A stretch of 64,000 bases of DNA from UBA8516 sp035455245 (GTDB lineage: Archaea; Thermoproteota; Nitrososphaeria; Nitrososphaerales; Nitrosopumilaceae), in assembly GCA_035455245.1 (NCBI GenBank), contig DATIFN010000025.1, positions 37,747-101,746 of the forward strand, read 5' to 3'. Positions 8,194 through 16,578 of the stretch are shown one piece after another. A program made the translations under genes and the position numbers. The notes under the pieces were generated by a model. It was not told the DNA's origin. It saw only the letters and a program-made list of their open reading frames with translations, and searched no databases. Within the stretch, counting starts at the first letter, position 1. Every line of letters starts with the position of its first letter.

Positions 8194-8756
8194 TAGATAT
8201 TCCTCACAAAACCATGGACTAATCCCCTCATCATAATTCCCTCTTGGCCTCCTGAAGATACTTCATAATTTTCCCTGTGTTTCTCTACAAGATCTGAAGC
8301 TAGGGTATAGAAATAATCGCTTGAAATATGTTTTGACTCACATATTTTTTTCCTTATTTGTGAAAAAGGCATCCAACCTATAGATGTAGGTGATTCTGTT
8401 AGACATTTATCAAATTCAATTTTAAAATCAATATTAGGATCTATCTGATGTGATACTTGAATTGTATTTTGTACATTATGTATATGATTTGTTTCCTCAG
8501 ATTTAGTATTGTTTGATTTTGTGGCGATTCTTAATGCTAGTATGAATTTAGGATCATTTTGAGATCGCTGTGAGATGTAATTTTCTTTAGTCCAAACAAA
8601 ATATGCGTTACCTTTTTTTTCAACAATGATTTCTTGTTTTTCAATTAGCCCTTTGAGTATTTTTTCACAGTTTTTACCAAAGGTTTTTTTTAGTTCTATC
8701 CTTTTTGTTCCGATTAAACCAGAGGAAGAAATCTTCTTGAGAATCTCGCTTTCCAT
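8193..8756 (-). CDS. Winged-helix-like protein, partner of the AAA+ ATPase (187 aa)
   Basis: Residues 1-57 resemble a winged helix: helices around EILKKISSSG and ELKKTFGKNCEKILKGLIEK, followed by a strand pair (IIVEKKGNAYFVW). A polar linker (~75-110) leads to a second helical/winged-helix-like unit (~125-187) with FSQIRKKIC and a Gly-rich hairpin. It is the first gene of a two-gene operon and is translationally coupled to the ATPase. DNA binding with recruitment or regulation of the ATPase is the likely role (inference). It is divergent from the repeat-controlled small gene at 9001. Confidence 0.7.
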   Translation of the reverse strand: MESEILKKISSSGLIGTKRIELKKTFGKNCEKILKGLIEKQEIIVEKKGNAYFVWTKENYISQRSQNDPKFILALRIATKSNNTKSEETNHIHNVQNTIQVSHQIDPNIDFKIEFDKCLTESPTSIGWMPFSQIRKKICESKHISSDYFYTLASDLVEKHRENYEVSSGGQEGIMMRGLVHGFVRNI

Positions 8757-8887
8757 TGCGTCTCATTTCTTGAATTTTATTTAAGTCCATGTGTAGTCTG
8801 CCGCAACAATTTAGTGAAAAATTCTTACCTCTACCAGAGCTTTACGCATAAATACTGACATTTCTGCTTGATTCATGGGATGATGAT

Positions 8888-8972
8888 AGAGTTAACTGAT
8901 TTAGTGATGAGAGAAACTCTGGGGTATCTGACCAAGAAGTTGATTGAAGGTCATTGCAGAGTTACCTGATTA
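8888..8972. repeat. Two imperfect 15-bp direct repeats in the divergent region
   Basis: AGAGTTAACTGATTT (8888-8902) recurs as AGAGTTACCTGATTA (8958-8972), matching at 13 of 15 positions with starts 70 bases apart. They lie between the divergent winged-helix gene and the C2H2-like microprotein gene and may be regulator sites. Confidence 0.45.
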
Positions 8973-8998
8973 TTAATAGTACCGTATTGTACCGTATT
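8968..8998 (+). promoter_or_regulatory. TATA box plus tandem 10-bp operator-like repeat
   Basis: A TATA-like ATTATTAATAG (8968-8978), centred about 28 bases before the ATG at 9001, is followed immediately by two perfect head-to-tail copies of GTACCGTATT (8979-8988 and 8989-8998). One copy per helical turn, placed between TATA and the start codon, is what a repressor site would look like. The binding factor is unknown. Confidence 0.6.
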
Positions 8999-9000
8999 TC

Positions 9001-9108
9001 ATGCTTACATGCGAATTCTGCCCAAAGCAATTCATCGAGACTGAAAATGGTCTAGTCCAAAAAACTTTCCACGAAGTCCTTCATGATCCAGAACTAGTTA
9101 ACAACTGA
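9001..9108 (+). CDS. C2H2-like zinc-finger microprotein (35 aa)
   Basis: A 35-residue protein with Cys4-x2-Cys7 and His24-x3-His28 (CEFCPKQF ... FHEVLH), resembling a single C2H2 finger with a longer than classical spacer (16 rather than 12 residues). The start lies at the end of a tandem operator-like repeat and downstream of a TATA box, as expected for a leaderless mRNA. It sits between the winged-helix/ATPase operon (divergent) and the coiled-coil gene (same strand). It could be a small DNA-binding or zinc-responsive regulator; inference only. Confidence 0.6.
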   Translation: MLTCEFCPKQFIETENGLVQKTFHEVLHDPELVNN

Positions 9109-9179
9109 TTCTGGATAATTTTTTCTAAAAACTGATTTAATACGAACTTTTTTATCAGTTAGCTTTGCACTAATGTAAA

Positions 9180-10508
9180 ATGACAAAACGTGATCGTGAC
9201 AATTCAGTAAAGGCAAAAAGAGATTCAGGTTCAGACGTTTTGAAAAAAATGAATTCAATTTCTGATGCAACAAAGGTTCTATCCAATGAAATTAAATCCA
9301 TGTCAAAGATTTTTGCAGAAAATCAAAAGATCCTCATTTCACTAAAAAACATGGTAGATGCTGTTGGATCAGCATTAGAACAGATTCAACGAAATGCAAG
9401 ACAGATAAACATTATTGAGGAAGACACACAAAAACTATTTTCTGGCCTTAGTCAAGTGAAGGCTCATTCGAATTTAATCGCAAAGGTAAATGAACAAACA
9501 GGTCGTCTTCAAGAACAAGTAAATAAAATCCGTGAAAAACAAGAATCAATTCCTGATGTGAATAAAGTAATGCAAAGTGTAGCTGACAGTCTTGATTCAA
9601 TTAGAAACAATACAAAGATGATAATGCACGTATCTGACAAGACTGAAAAAATTCAAGATGAAGTAAAAAAAGTATCTATTAAGACAGAATCCTTGCAAAG
9701 TTTTAGTGGGTTTGAAGAGATAAAAAAGAAAATAGATGAAGTTTCTACAAAAGCTGAAAAGATTTTCAATTTAGAAGAGAGCCTAATGAATCTAAAACAG
9801 GAAATTGGGAATGTAACATCAAAAACAAATTCTCTAGTAAACATGAGTTCTGACATCAGAGATGTAGGAATTGAACTTGGTTCTCTTGTAAGAAAAACTG
9901 ACTCCCTTGGAACTTTTGCAGCAGATATTAGAAATGTTAGTACTGAATTTGCCAATTTTAAGGAGAATGTCATGGGAAAGACAAAACAAATTGATGAGAA
10001 AATATCTGATTTGACTGAATTATTAAATAGAAATGCATCAGCCACATCGGAATTCCATAAAAAAGCACACGAAATTCACCAGGAACTACAGGAGCTAAGA
10101 ACTGTCACGCATAAAACGGCCCAAAATACATCAAGGGAGGTTATTGGACTATTGCGGTTGTCAGAGTTTCAATCAAATGTTCGTATGCATTCAGAATCAA
10201 AGTATGGTACTTTGGATGATCTTGAAAAGATGATATCACAAACAGTGGACATGGTAAATCTGTTTGGTAGGCTTTCAATAGAAGCTGAGAAAAAAATACC
10301 ACTTCCTCAGGATGTAAAACAATGGAGTTTAAGCAAAATTTTAGATTGTGCTGATCGATGGGAGATAAGATTTACCGATGTCTTTAGACTTCTCATCACT
10401 CAGCTTGGGCGTGAGATTGTGAAAGAATCTCTCAGAATAGAACAAGTAAGAGATCTTTTTGGAATTCGTGCAGTTGATGAAGTAAGACAGGAATTTGGGA
10501 TATCCTAA
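9180..10508 (+). CDS. Long coiled-coil protein (442 aa)
   Basis: A soluble protein without signal or membrane segment. Residues ~25-330 are almost continuous heptad-rich coiled coil with a degenerate recurring unit (KTEKI, KTESL, KAEKI, KTNSL, KTDSL, KTKQI), two copies of which continue as DIRDV/DIRNV. The last ~110 residues form a compact helical domain rich in Trp/Leu (QWSLSKILDCADRWEIRF). This resembles signalling-helix or SMC-like rods but lacks receptor, HAMP or ATPase domains. It is a scaffold or cytoskeletal/chromosomal organiser candidate (inference). Its stop overlaps the 3' end of the convergent glycosyltransferase gene. Confidence 0.75.
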   Translation: MTKRDRDNSVKAKRDSGSDVLKKMNSISDATKVLSNEIKSMSKIFAENQKILISLKNMVDAVGSALEQIQRNARQINIIEEDTQKLFSGLSQVKAHSNLIAKVNEQTGRLQEQVNKIREKQESIPDVNKVMQSVADSLDSIRNNTKMIMHVSDKTEKIQDEVKKVSIKTESLQSFSGFEEIKKKIDEVSTKAEKIFNLEESLMNLKQEIGNVTSKTNSLVNMSSDIRDVGIELGSLVRKTDSLGTFAADIRNVSTEFANFKENVMGKTKQIDEKISDLTELLNRNASATSEFHKKAHEIHQELQELRTVTHKTAQNTSREVIGLLRLSEFQSNVRMHSESKYGTLDDLEKMISQTVDMVNLFGRLSIEAEKKIPLPQDVKQWSLSKILDCADRWEIRFTDVFRLLITQLGREIVKESLRIEQVRDLFGIRAVDEVRQEFGIS

Positions 10509-12523
10509 ATTTCATCAGAAAGTTCGTATGATTTTAGGCGGGCCTTTTTTCGTTTTAGCATAGCAAAGATTCCCATGATTATTGCTATCCACAGAGAACT
10601 GAAAACAATGTTTGAAAAACTAACGTACATGTATGGAGTCGCATCTAAAAGATGAACCCTTAATTCCTTTGCTCTATCATGGATGTCTATCATTCCTGTA
10701 TGAAACGAGGAACTGTCCTGAGGAACTGTCGAGATCTTTTCGACGCTGGTAATCATGTTATCAAGGTCTTTTTGAATTAGACCAAAATCGGTTGTTTCTG
10801 TTGGAAATATCCAAACAGGGTTACCCTCTTGTGGAAGGAGATTTTTGATACTGTTAAGGTATTCGATTATTACCTGAGAGTCTGTAGTAGTCTGAATTCT
10901 GTCTAAAAGACCTCGTGATTGATCTAGTGGATAAACATCATTCTGATATCCATAATATGCCATGAAAGCCCCAAACGAAATGAAGCCGATTATCCCCACC
11001 ATTGCAAGTTTGTAGTACACGTTTGCCATCTTCTCTGCCCTTGTTTTGCTGTGTAACGACTGAGTTCTGTTCTTTTTAAATGTTGTATGAGATATGCTAA
11101 GATAAGAGATGTAAAAAAAGCCCAATGTCTGAAGCCCAATTAAAGGCGCAAAAATAGGATTTCCTGAGAAAATTGCAATGAAAATTGCCAATACTCCATA
11201 AACACCAAAAAAGATCTCAAGAAGTGTAGTTTTTGTGAATGGAAGATTATATGCTTTATCTCTCCAATCATCAGTATTGTTTACAATTCCATATTTAGGA
11301 GTTCTAAGAAATTCATTTTTCTGTCCAAGAAGTGCATCAAAGACTGCAACAGTATTGTTTACTGACATACCTGCAGAATAGAATATCAAATAAAGATACG
11401 CCAGTGTTTTTGACTTCCAGCTTTGAATCCATAAGTTCCGTATTATCATGATGTATACAACTGGTCCCATTGCGAGGTAGGCTACTATTGTTAACAATGG
11501 CAATATACTAACTGCATATAGATTGAATTTTGCAGCCAACAAAATTGGGAGTATTAAGAATTGAATCAACATAAGGGGATGTACTATATGCCTGGTAAGT
11601 TGGACAAAAGCCTGAATCTTTGTGTCAAATGGAATTTTTTTTATTGCTACGTCGCCCAGTAATTTAATCGCACATTGTATCGAACCCTTCGCCCACCTAA
11701 ATTGCTGCCTTTTTGCTGCGTTCATTTGTACAGGAAGCTCTGCATCAACAACAATATCTGGCAAGAAAAGACATTTCCAGCCTTTCATTTGAGCTCTATA
11801 GGATAAGTCTAAATCTTCAACAAGTGTTCCAGTGTGCCAACCACCTGCATCTTCGATGCATTCTTTTCTCCAGATTCCAGCAGTTCCATTAAAACTCATA
11901 TAGAGATGTGAATTGCTTTTTGCTTTTTGTTCTATAAGAAAGTGAAGATCAAGACTAAGTGCTTGTGCTTGCGTCAGTGCAGAATATTTTTCATTCACGT
12001 GACCCCATTTACATTGTATTAGTCCTATCTCAGGTTTTGAAAAATACGGAATCGCTTTTTCTAGAAACCAATGAGGTGGAATAAAATCAGCGTCAAATAT
12101 AGCAACAAAATTTCCTTTTACAAATTTCATTGCGTTACGGAGAGCTCCAGCTTTGTACCCTTTCCTATTTTCCCTTGTAATATGAGTAATATCGAATCCT
12201 TTCTTTTGATAATCGTTTACAAGATCTTCTAAAATGTTGTACGTGTCATCGTCTGAATCATCTAAAACTTGGATGCACATTTTTTCTTTTGGGTAATTCA
12301 TGGAACAAACTGCATTAACTAGTCTTGCCGCAACGTATTTTTCATTATAAATTGGGAGCTGAATTGTGACAATTGGGGTTCCAAGCAATTCGGTCTTTAC
12401 GTACTTTCTTCGCTGTTTTGAAAGTAACACAAGATAGTAAAAATTGAAAGTGTAAAGTGTGACAAGAACTGCTATTGTTATGAATACATTAAAGAGGAAT
12501 TGTGTTAGGGTGTTTACTGGCAT
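10505..12523 (-). CDS. Membrane GT2 glycosyltransferase (cellulose synthase-like)
   Basis: A 672-residue processive-type family 2 glycosyltransferase. An N-terminal TM helix (~8-35) is followed by the catalytic domain with LDDSDD (~87), DAD (144-146), VEDLDLSYR (~235) and QQFRW (273-277), the D,D,D,Q(Q/R)xRW signature. Several C-terminal TM helices come next, then a ~90-residue external loop before the last TM and a basic tail. It would use a nucleotide sugar to extend a polysaccharide or glycolipid across the membrane. It is transcribed from a strong TATA (CCTATAAATAC, 12550-12560). Acceptor unknown; no BcsB-like partner is adjacent. Confidence 0.85.
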   Translation of the reverse strand: MPVNTLTQFLFNVFITIAVLVTLYTFNFYYLVLLSKQRRKYVKTELLGTPIVTIQLPIYNEKYVAARLVNAVCSMNYPKEKMCIQVLDDSDDDTYNILEDLVNDYQKKGFDITHITRENRKGYKAGALRNAMKFVKGNFVAIFDADFIPPHWFLEKAIPYFSKPEIGLIQCKWGHVNEKYSALTQAQALSLDLHFLIEQKAKSNSHLYMSFNGTAGIWRKECIEDAGGWHTGTLVEDLDLSYRAQMKGWKCLFLPDIVVDAELPVQMNAAKRQQFRWAKGSIQCAIKLLGDVAIKKIPFDTKIQAFVQLTRHIVHPLMLIQFLILPILLAAKFNLYAVSILPLLTIVAYLAMGPVVYIMIIRNLWIQSWKSKTLAYLYLIFYSAGMSVNNTVAVFDALLGQKNEFLRTPKYGIVNNTDDWRDKAYNLPFTKTTLLEIFFGVYGVLAIFIAIFSGNPIFAPLIGLQTLGFFYISYLSISHTTFKKNRTQSLHSKTRAEKMANVYYKLAMVGIIGFISFGAFMAYYGYQNDVYPLDQSRGLLDRIQTTTDSQVIIEYLNSIKNLLPQEGNPVWIFPTETTDFGLIQKDLDNMITSVEKISTVPQDSSSFHTGMIDIHDRAKELRVHLLDATPYMYVSFSNIVFSSLWIAIIMGIFAMLKRKKARLKSYELSDEI

Positions 12524-12612
12524 ACCCTACCATATATGATTGAAAATATGTATTTATAGGTGTTCGAAAGGCTGTGAGTGATATTTTCATTTAGGTTTGT
12601 TTAATGATTTTC

Positions 12613-12930
12613 CTAATAATCGGGACAGGTTTCTTCTCTTAATTTTTTGTACTTTATTTCCAAAGATTCTGCATATTCAAGTACTTTTTTAAAATCAAAA
12701 TCTTTTTTTGGGAAGTACCATCTTATGCCTACCCTATGACCGATTCCATCCATGTCATATATCATACCTTTCTCGGCCTCAACCTCATAGTTTTCATCCA
12801 ACGAACGCTCTCTAACAATAAGACCGCGTTTTGTCTTATCTTCCATCACTAGAAAGACAGGACTGTCTCTTATGAAATAGAATATCCCCTGTTTCAATAA
12901 AGGTAGTTCTTGAGTCAAGTTATTTTTCAA
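12613..12930 (-). CDS. Uncharacterised protein coupled to sulfurtransferase (105 aa)
   Basis: A small soluble beta-rich protein with a TTG start that overlaps the last codons of the rhodanese gene, hence translationally coupled. A Gly/Arg-rich middle (GMIYDMDGIGHRVGIRWYF) precedes a helical end with a single Cys (EETCPDY). I do not recognise the family. The coupling suggests it handles or receives sulfur from the sulfurtransferase, but only context supports this. Confidence 0.6.
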   Translation of the reverse strand: MKNNLTQELPLLKQGIFYFIRDSPVFLVMEDKTKRGLIVRERSLDENYEVEAEKGMIYDMDGIGHRVGIRWYFPKKDFDFKKVLEYAESLEIKYKKLREETCPDY

Positions 12931-13765
12931 CAGGGTTGCCTATCATGTTACCCCATTCTGTCCATGAACCATCATAGTTTCTGACTTGTGGATATCCTAA
13001 TAGATATTTCAGAACAAACCATGTGTGTGAAGATCTTTCACCGATTCTACAATAACATATGACATCTTTATCAGGAGTTATTTCTTTTGTTTCGTAAATC
13101 TGTTTTAACTCATTTACAGATTTGAAAGTTCCATCTACATCGTTTACTGCTGTTGCCCAGGGAATGTTCTTTGCATGTGGTATGTGACCTCCCCTTTGAG
13201 CATGCTCCATTGGATATTCGGGAGGAGCTGTTATTTCTCCAGAATACTCTTTTGCTGATCTCACATCCACCAAAACACTATCTTGTTTATCGAGAGCTCT
13301 CCTTACGTCGAATAGATAGGCACGCAGTCCCTCATCTGGAGGTTGTGCAATATAATTTGTTTTTGTAATTTGTGGTTCATCTTTAGTGTACTGTTTTTTT
13401 TCCATTTCCCATTTTTTTCTTCCACCATTCATTATTTTCACATTTTTGTGTCCGTAATATTTGAAAACCCAGAAGACAAATGCTGCAAACCAATTGTTAA
13501 AATCACCATACAAAACAACTTCATTCTCAGGCAGAATTCCGCACCTTGACATCAATTCTTCAAACTGTTTTTTATTGACTATATCACGAGTGATTGGATC
13601 ATTAATATCTCGTTTCCACCAAATTAAACTAGCTTTTGGTATATGTCCTTGTCTGTATGCATTCTCAGGATCATAGTCAACTTCAACCACTTTCACCAGA
13701 TTGTTTGAGATGTTTTTTGAAACTGATTCTGTATCCGTTAAGACAGATGGATTTGCGTAACTCAT
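12920..13765 (-). CDS. sseA: Thiosulfate/3-mercaptopyruvate sulfurtransferase
   Basis: 281 residues with two rhodanese domains: an inactive N-terminal one (~20-125, YDPENAYRQGHIPKA) and an active C-terminal one (~150-280, LVDVRSAKEYSGE ... CYCRIGERSSHTWF). The CRIGERS loop carries the persulfide-forming Cys. The enzyme moves sulfane sulfur from thiosulfate or mercaptopyruvate to thiols or cyanide in the cytosol. The length is standard. It is followed by a coupled 105-residue protein of unknown role. Confidence 0.9.
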   Translation of the reverse strand: MSYANPSVLTDTESVSKNISNNLVKVVEVDYDPENAYRQGHIPKASLIWWKRDINDPITRDIVNKKQFEELMSRCGILPENEVVLYGDFNNWFAAFVFWVFKYYGHKNVKIMNGGRKKWEMEKKQYTKDEPQITKTNYIAQPPDEGLRAYLFDVRRALDKQDSVLVDVRSAKEYSGEITAPPEYPMEHAQRGGHIPHAKNIPWATAVNDVDGTFKSVNELKQIYETKEITPDKDVICYCRIGERSSHTWFVLKYLLGYPQVRNYDGSWTEWGNMIGNPVEK

Positions 13766-13853
13766 CGTTATCAGAATATTAACTGCAGATGGGGATTTAT
13801 ATCTTAATCTTCATGAGATGATTTTTAAGTGAAATTACAATACCACTTTTCGA

Positions 13854-14669
13854 TTGAATCTTAACAAAGTTGCAGTAATAAGCAAGGTGGGTTCTAAAGA
13901 ATCAGAAGATGCAGCTAGGAAAATAACAAAAAAATTACTGGCAAAAAAATCACAGGTTTTTACAATATCACCAGTAGAAGTAGAAGGTGCAAAAAAAGTA
14001 GACACATTAGAGGAATTAAAGGCTACAAAACTTGACCTTACCATAACTTTAGGAGGAGACGGGACAACACTTCGTACATTCAGATATTTGGAAAATGAGG
14101 TTCCACTTTTAGCAATTAATGTTGGTGGAAATCGTGGTATTCTTTCAGAAATAACCTTGGATCAGATAGATACAGCTCTAGGGCAGATACTTTCAGATAA
14201 CATATTTCTTGATAAGAGAATAAGAGTAGTTGCTTCATGCAGAGGACAGGAATATCCTCCTGCGTTAAATGAAATTTATTTAAACAGACAGAATCTCACA
14301 AAGACATCTCTCTTTGAGATTCGATTTCAAAACGATACCGTTACTCAAAGGATGGATGGAGTCATAGTGTCTACTCCAAGTGGTTCTACAGGTCATTCTT
14401 ATTCACTTGGTGGTCCAATCTTGCATGAAAGTCTTGATGTTCTAATAATTACACCTGTAGCCCCAGTAAACAGGTTACCTTCATTGGTTGTACCTGATGA
14501 AAAAATCGAAATAGTCAATTCTCATGATTCCAATATAATCATGGATGCACAGGTAGTAAAGCCTGCAAGATATGATGATGTGATTACAATTCGAAAATAC
14601 AAGAAACATGCAGTATTTGTAAGACTAAAAAAGCGTGGTTTAAGACAGATGAGTAAACTTGGTTTTTAG
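13854..14669 (+). CDS. nadK: NAD kinase
   Basis: 271 residues starting at TTG (LNKVAVISKVG). The signature GGDGT in LTITLGGDGTTLRTF, then NVGGNRGILSEI and the C-terminal VSTPSGSTGHSYSLGGPI identify the ATP-NAD kinase family, which makes NADP from NAD. The TTG lies directly upstream of the conserved first strand. The downstream nob1 start overlaps its 3' end by 11 bases, indicating a two-gene operon. Confidence 0.93.
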   Translation: MNLNKVAVISKVGSKESEDAARKITKKLLAKKSQVFTISPVEVEGAKKVDTLEELKATKLDLTITLGGDGTTLRTFRYLENEVPLLAINVGGNRGILSEITLDQIDTALGQILSDNIFLDKRIRVVASCRGQEYPPALNEIYLNRQNLTKTSLFEIRFQNDTVTQRMDGVIVSTPSGSTGHSYSLGGPILHESLDVLIITPVAPVNRLPSLVVPDEKIEIVNSHDSNIIMDAQVVKPARYDDVITIRKYKKHAVFVRLKKRGLRQMSKLGF

Positions 14670-15141
14670 GGTTTTAGATGCTAGTGCTTTTTATGCTGGA
14701 ATTCCCTTTGCGTCATCAGAAAAATGCTTTACAACACAAGATGTTTTTGAAGAAGTAAAACACATCAAGAGAAGCCATTACGCAGTTGAAGCACTTCTTG
14801 AAACAAAAAGACTAGAAATAATGAGACCTAATGAAGAATACATCAATGAAGTCATACAAAAGTCCAAAAATACCGGTGATTTTCAGAATCTTTCCGCAGA
14901 AGATATTTCAGTTATTGCATTGTGTCTTCAGCTTAAAGCAGATCTAGTTACAGATGATTTTGCGGTATCAAATCTTTCCAAGTATCTAAATCTCAAAGTA
15001 ATTCCAGTCATGACTGAGGGAATAACACATATCGCAAATTGGGTATATTTTTGCTCTGGCTGTCAGAAAACTTTTTCAAATTTATCAAGATGTCCTCTTT
15101 GTGGAAATAGACTTAGTCGTAAACCAAGTAAGAGGCGGTAA
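14659..15141 (+). CDS. nob1: rRNA endonuclease Nob1 (PIN + zinc ribbon)
   Basis: 160 residues. An N-terminal PIN domain has its acidic residues in VLDASAFY, DVFEEV and DLVTDDFA, and is followed by a C-terminal zinc ribbon (CSGCQKTF ... CPLCG) and a basic tail. Nob1 trims the 3' end of the small-subunit rRNA during ribosome maturation. The start is TTG at 14659, inside the end of nadK; this begins two residues before the conserved FRVLDAS strand. Confidence 0.9.
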   Translation: MVFRVLDASAFYAGIPFASSEKCFTTQDVFEEVKHIKRSHYAVEALLETKRLEIMRPNEEYINEVIQKSKNTGDFQNLSAEDISVIALCLQLKADLVTDDFAVSNLSKYLNLKVIPVMTEGITHIANWVYFCSGCQKTFSNLSRCPLCGNRLSRKPSKRR

Positions 15142-15437
15142 TCAACCAAGATATCCTAGTTATTGAGGGATCCCTAGGTGATCGCAATAAATTATTACAG
15201 TTTTTTATCAATTCCAAGAGTTTTTAAACTAGATTTATGATTAAGACCATGTTTTCACTATATCGATTTCCTTTTTCAAATTTCTCCAGTACCCAGAGAC
15301 TAAGAATTTTGATTACAAGTATAGGAAGATGTTACATTTTCTTGAGAATCTAAAAAAATAAAATCAACACAAAGATTTTCGACAAACCAAGAATAAAAAA
15401 ACATTTCATTTGTCTAAATTGAAATAAAATATTTCAA
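15142..15437. other. Intergenic region without a supported gene
   Basis: About 300 AT-rich bases separate the convergent nob1 and XPF genes. It contains an ATG-initiated 38-codon frame (15237-15353, plus strand, basic) that I cannot distinguish from chance, and T-rich stretches that could end transcripts from both sides. No tRNA or obvious structured RNA is visible. Confidence 0.4.
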
Positions 15438-16130
15438 TTATGTGTTAACATCATGCAGTGTTTTTTGATCTATTTTTTTCTTTAATTTACTTTCAGCGTC
15501 AAGCATTTTTCTTATCTTAAGTGCACGGGATTCCCCCAAACCTTGTATTTTTGTAAGTTCCGTGTAAGACGCCTTTAGAGTGTTACTTGGAGAACCAAAC
15601 TTTTCTAGCATCCGTGTAGCTAATTTTTCTCCAACCCCAGGAAGACTACAAAGAACTGATAGTTGTTGCCTTTGTATGTCATCTGATTTTTTTATTTTTT
15701 TTAAGAAAGGACCTTTGCTGATGTTCTGCCTAGCACACATGGAGATCAATAATTTGGCAGAATGTGAGGCACTTGGCGTTGGAATAATAGGGATTTTAAA
15801 GTCTAAAACAATAGATGACAAAGCACCATAAAAAACAAGTGGATTTTCTGTAATTTCGTCAATGACATCAACGTTACCTTCCAACAAAATCGCTGGATGT
15901 CCATAGTGCTCTTTGAGTCTATTACACTGGTCAAAGAGTCTGCCATCAAAAACAGAAGAGATAAAATCTTGAATGCTTTTTCTTTCTACAACCGTTTCCG
16001 GTGCTACTATATAATCACCTATTGGAAGATTAGTTAGTTCTACTTTTACTCCAAGTGCTCGTAAAAGATCTGGGATACCACTTTTTCTTTCCCGCTCATC
16101 AACTATCATACGTAGTTCTTCTAATTTCAT
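15438..16130 (-). CDS. xpf: XPF/ERCC4-type structure-specific nuclease
   Basis: 230 residues: an ERCC4 nuclease domain (~5-140) with DERERKSG and the catalytic ERKxxxD motif (VVERKSIQDF), then a tandem helix-hairpin-helix domain (~155-215: LPGVGEKLATRML, IQGLGESRALKI). It cleaves branched DNA such as 3' flaps and forks as a dimer. There is no helicase domain, so it is the short crenarchaeal-type form rather than Hef. It ends in a Lys-rich tail. Confidence 0.92.
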   Translation of the reverse strand: MKLEELRMIVDERERKSGIPDLLRALGVKVELTNLPIGDYIVAPETVVERKSIQDFISSVFDGRLFDQCNRLKEHYGHPAILLEGNVDVIDEITENPLVFYGALSSIVLDFKIPIIPTPSASHSAKLLISMCARQNISKGPFLKKIKKSDDIQRQQLSVLCSLPGVGEKLATRMLEKFGSPSNTLKASYTELTKIQGLGESRALKIRKMLDAESKLKKKIDQKTLHDVNT

Positions 16131-16162
16131 ATAGTGAAAGGATGTAAGAATTTATTAATATT

Positions 16163-16561
16163 TTATTTGGGAGTATCAGTTTTTGGTGGTTGGCTTCCCG
16201 CCTGACCCTGTAACATTGTTTTTATCTTTTCTTCTACTTCTTTTAGGTTCTCTTTAATCCGTACTTCTTGTTTCGATAACACCGTAACGCGTGTGTTTGA
16301 GAGTTCCTTTTTTTCTTCAAGTTCAGCAATCAGGTTTTGTTTTGTTGATTTTATCAATAATGGTCCAGCGCTTTTGAATACTGCATCAGCATCTGCCGCT
16401 TTTTTTAATACTTCCAGCGCCCTTTCTGTTTCTAATTGTTCCATCTCAAGGTGCTGTTTTTGACCCATTATTGATTGAAGGTTTTGTTGTAAATTTTGCA
16501 ATCGTGCAACTTGTTCTTGCAACCAAGGAGGAAATTGTTGACCGCCTGCAGACATGTTCAA
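16163..16561 (-). CDS. pfdB: Prefoldin subunit beta
   Basis: 132 residues with two long coiled-coil helices flanking a short beta hairpin (VFKSAGPLLIKSTKQNL), the layout of the prefoldin beta subunit. Four beta and two alpha subunits make the cytosolic jellyfish chaperone that hands unfolded proteins to the thermosome; the alpha subunit is at 47092-47520. A Gln/Pro-rich tail is dispensable. It is the last gene of the L37Ae-Pcc1 operon, as in many archaea. ATG 16561 or 16555. Confidence 0.9.
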   Translation of the reverse strand: MNMSAGGQQFPPWLQEQVARLQNLQQNLQSIMGQKQHLEMEQLETERALEVLKKAADADAVFKSAGPLLIKSTKQNLIAELEEKKELSNTRVTVLSKQEVRIKENLKEVEEKIKTMLQGQAGSQPPKTDTPK

Positions 16562-16578
16562 TCCACAAGGTGCTTTGC

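Noticed and set aside
8880..8969. 29-codon ORF (MMIELTDLVMRETLGYL...) in the divergent control region
   Set aside because: It overlaps both copies of the 15-bp repeat and has no clear promoter spacing; more likely regulatory DNA.
15237..15353. 38-codon ORF between nob1 and the XPF gene
   Set aside because: Basic low-complexity composition, TATA too close to the ATG, no recognisable motif.
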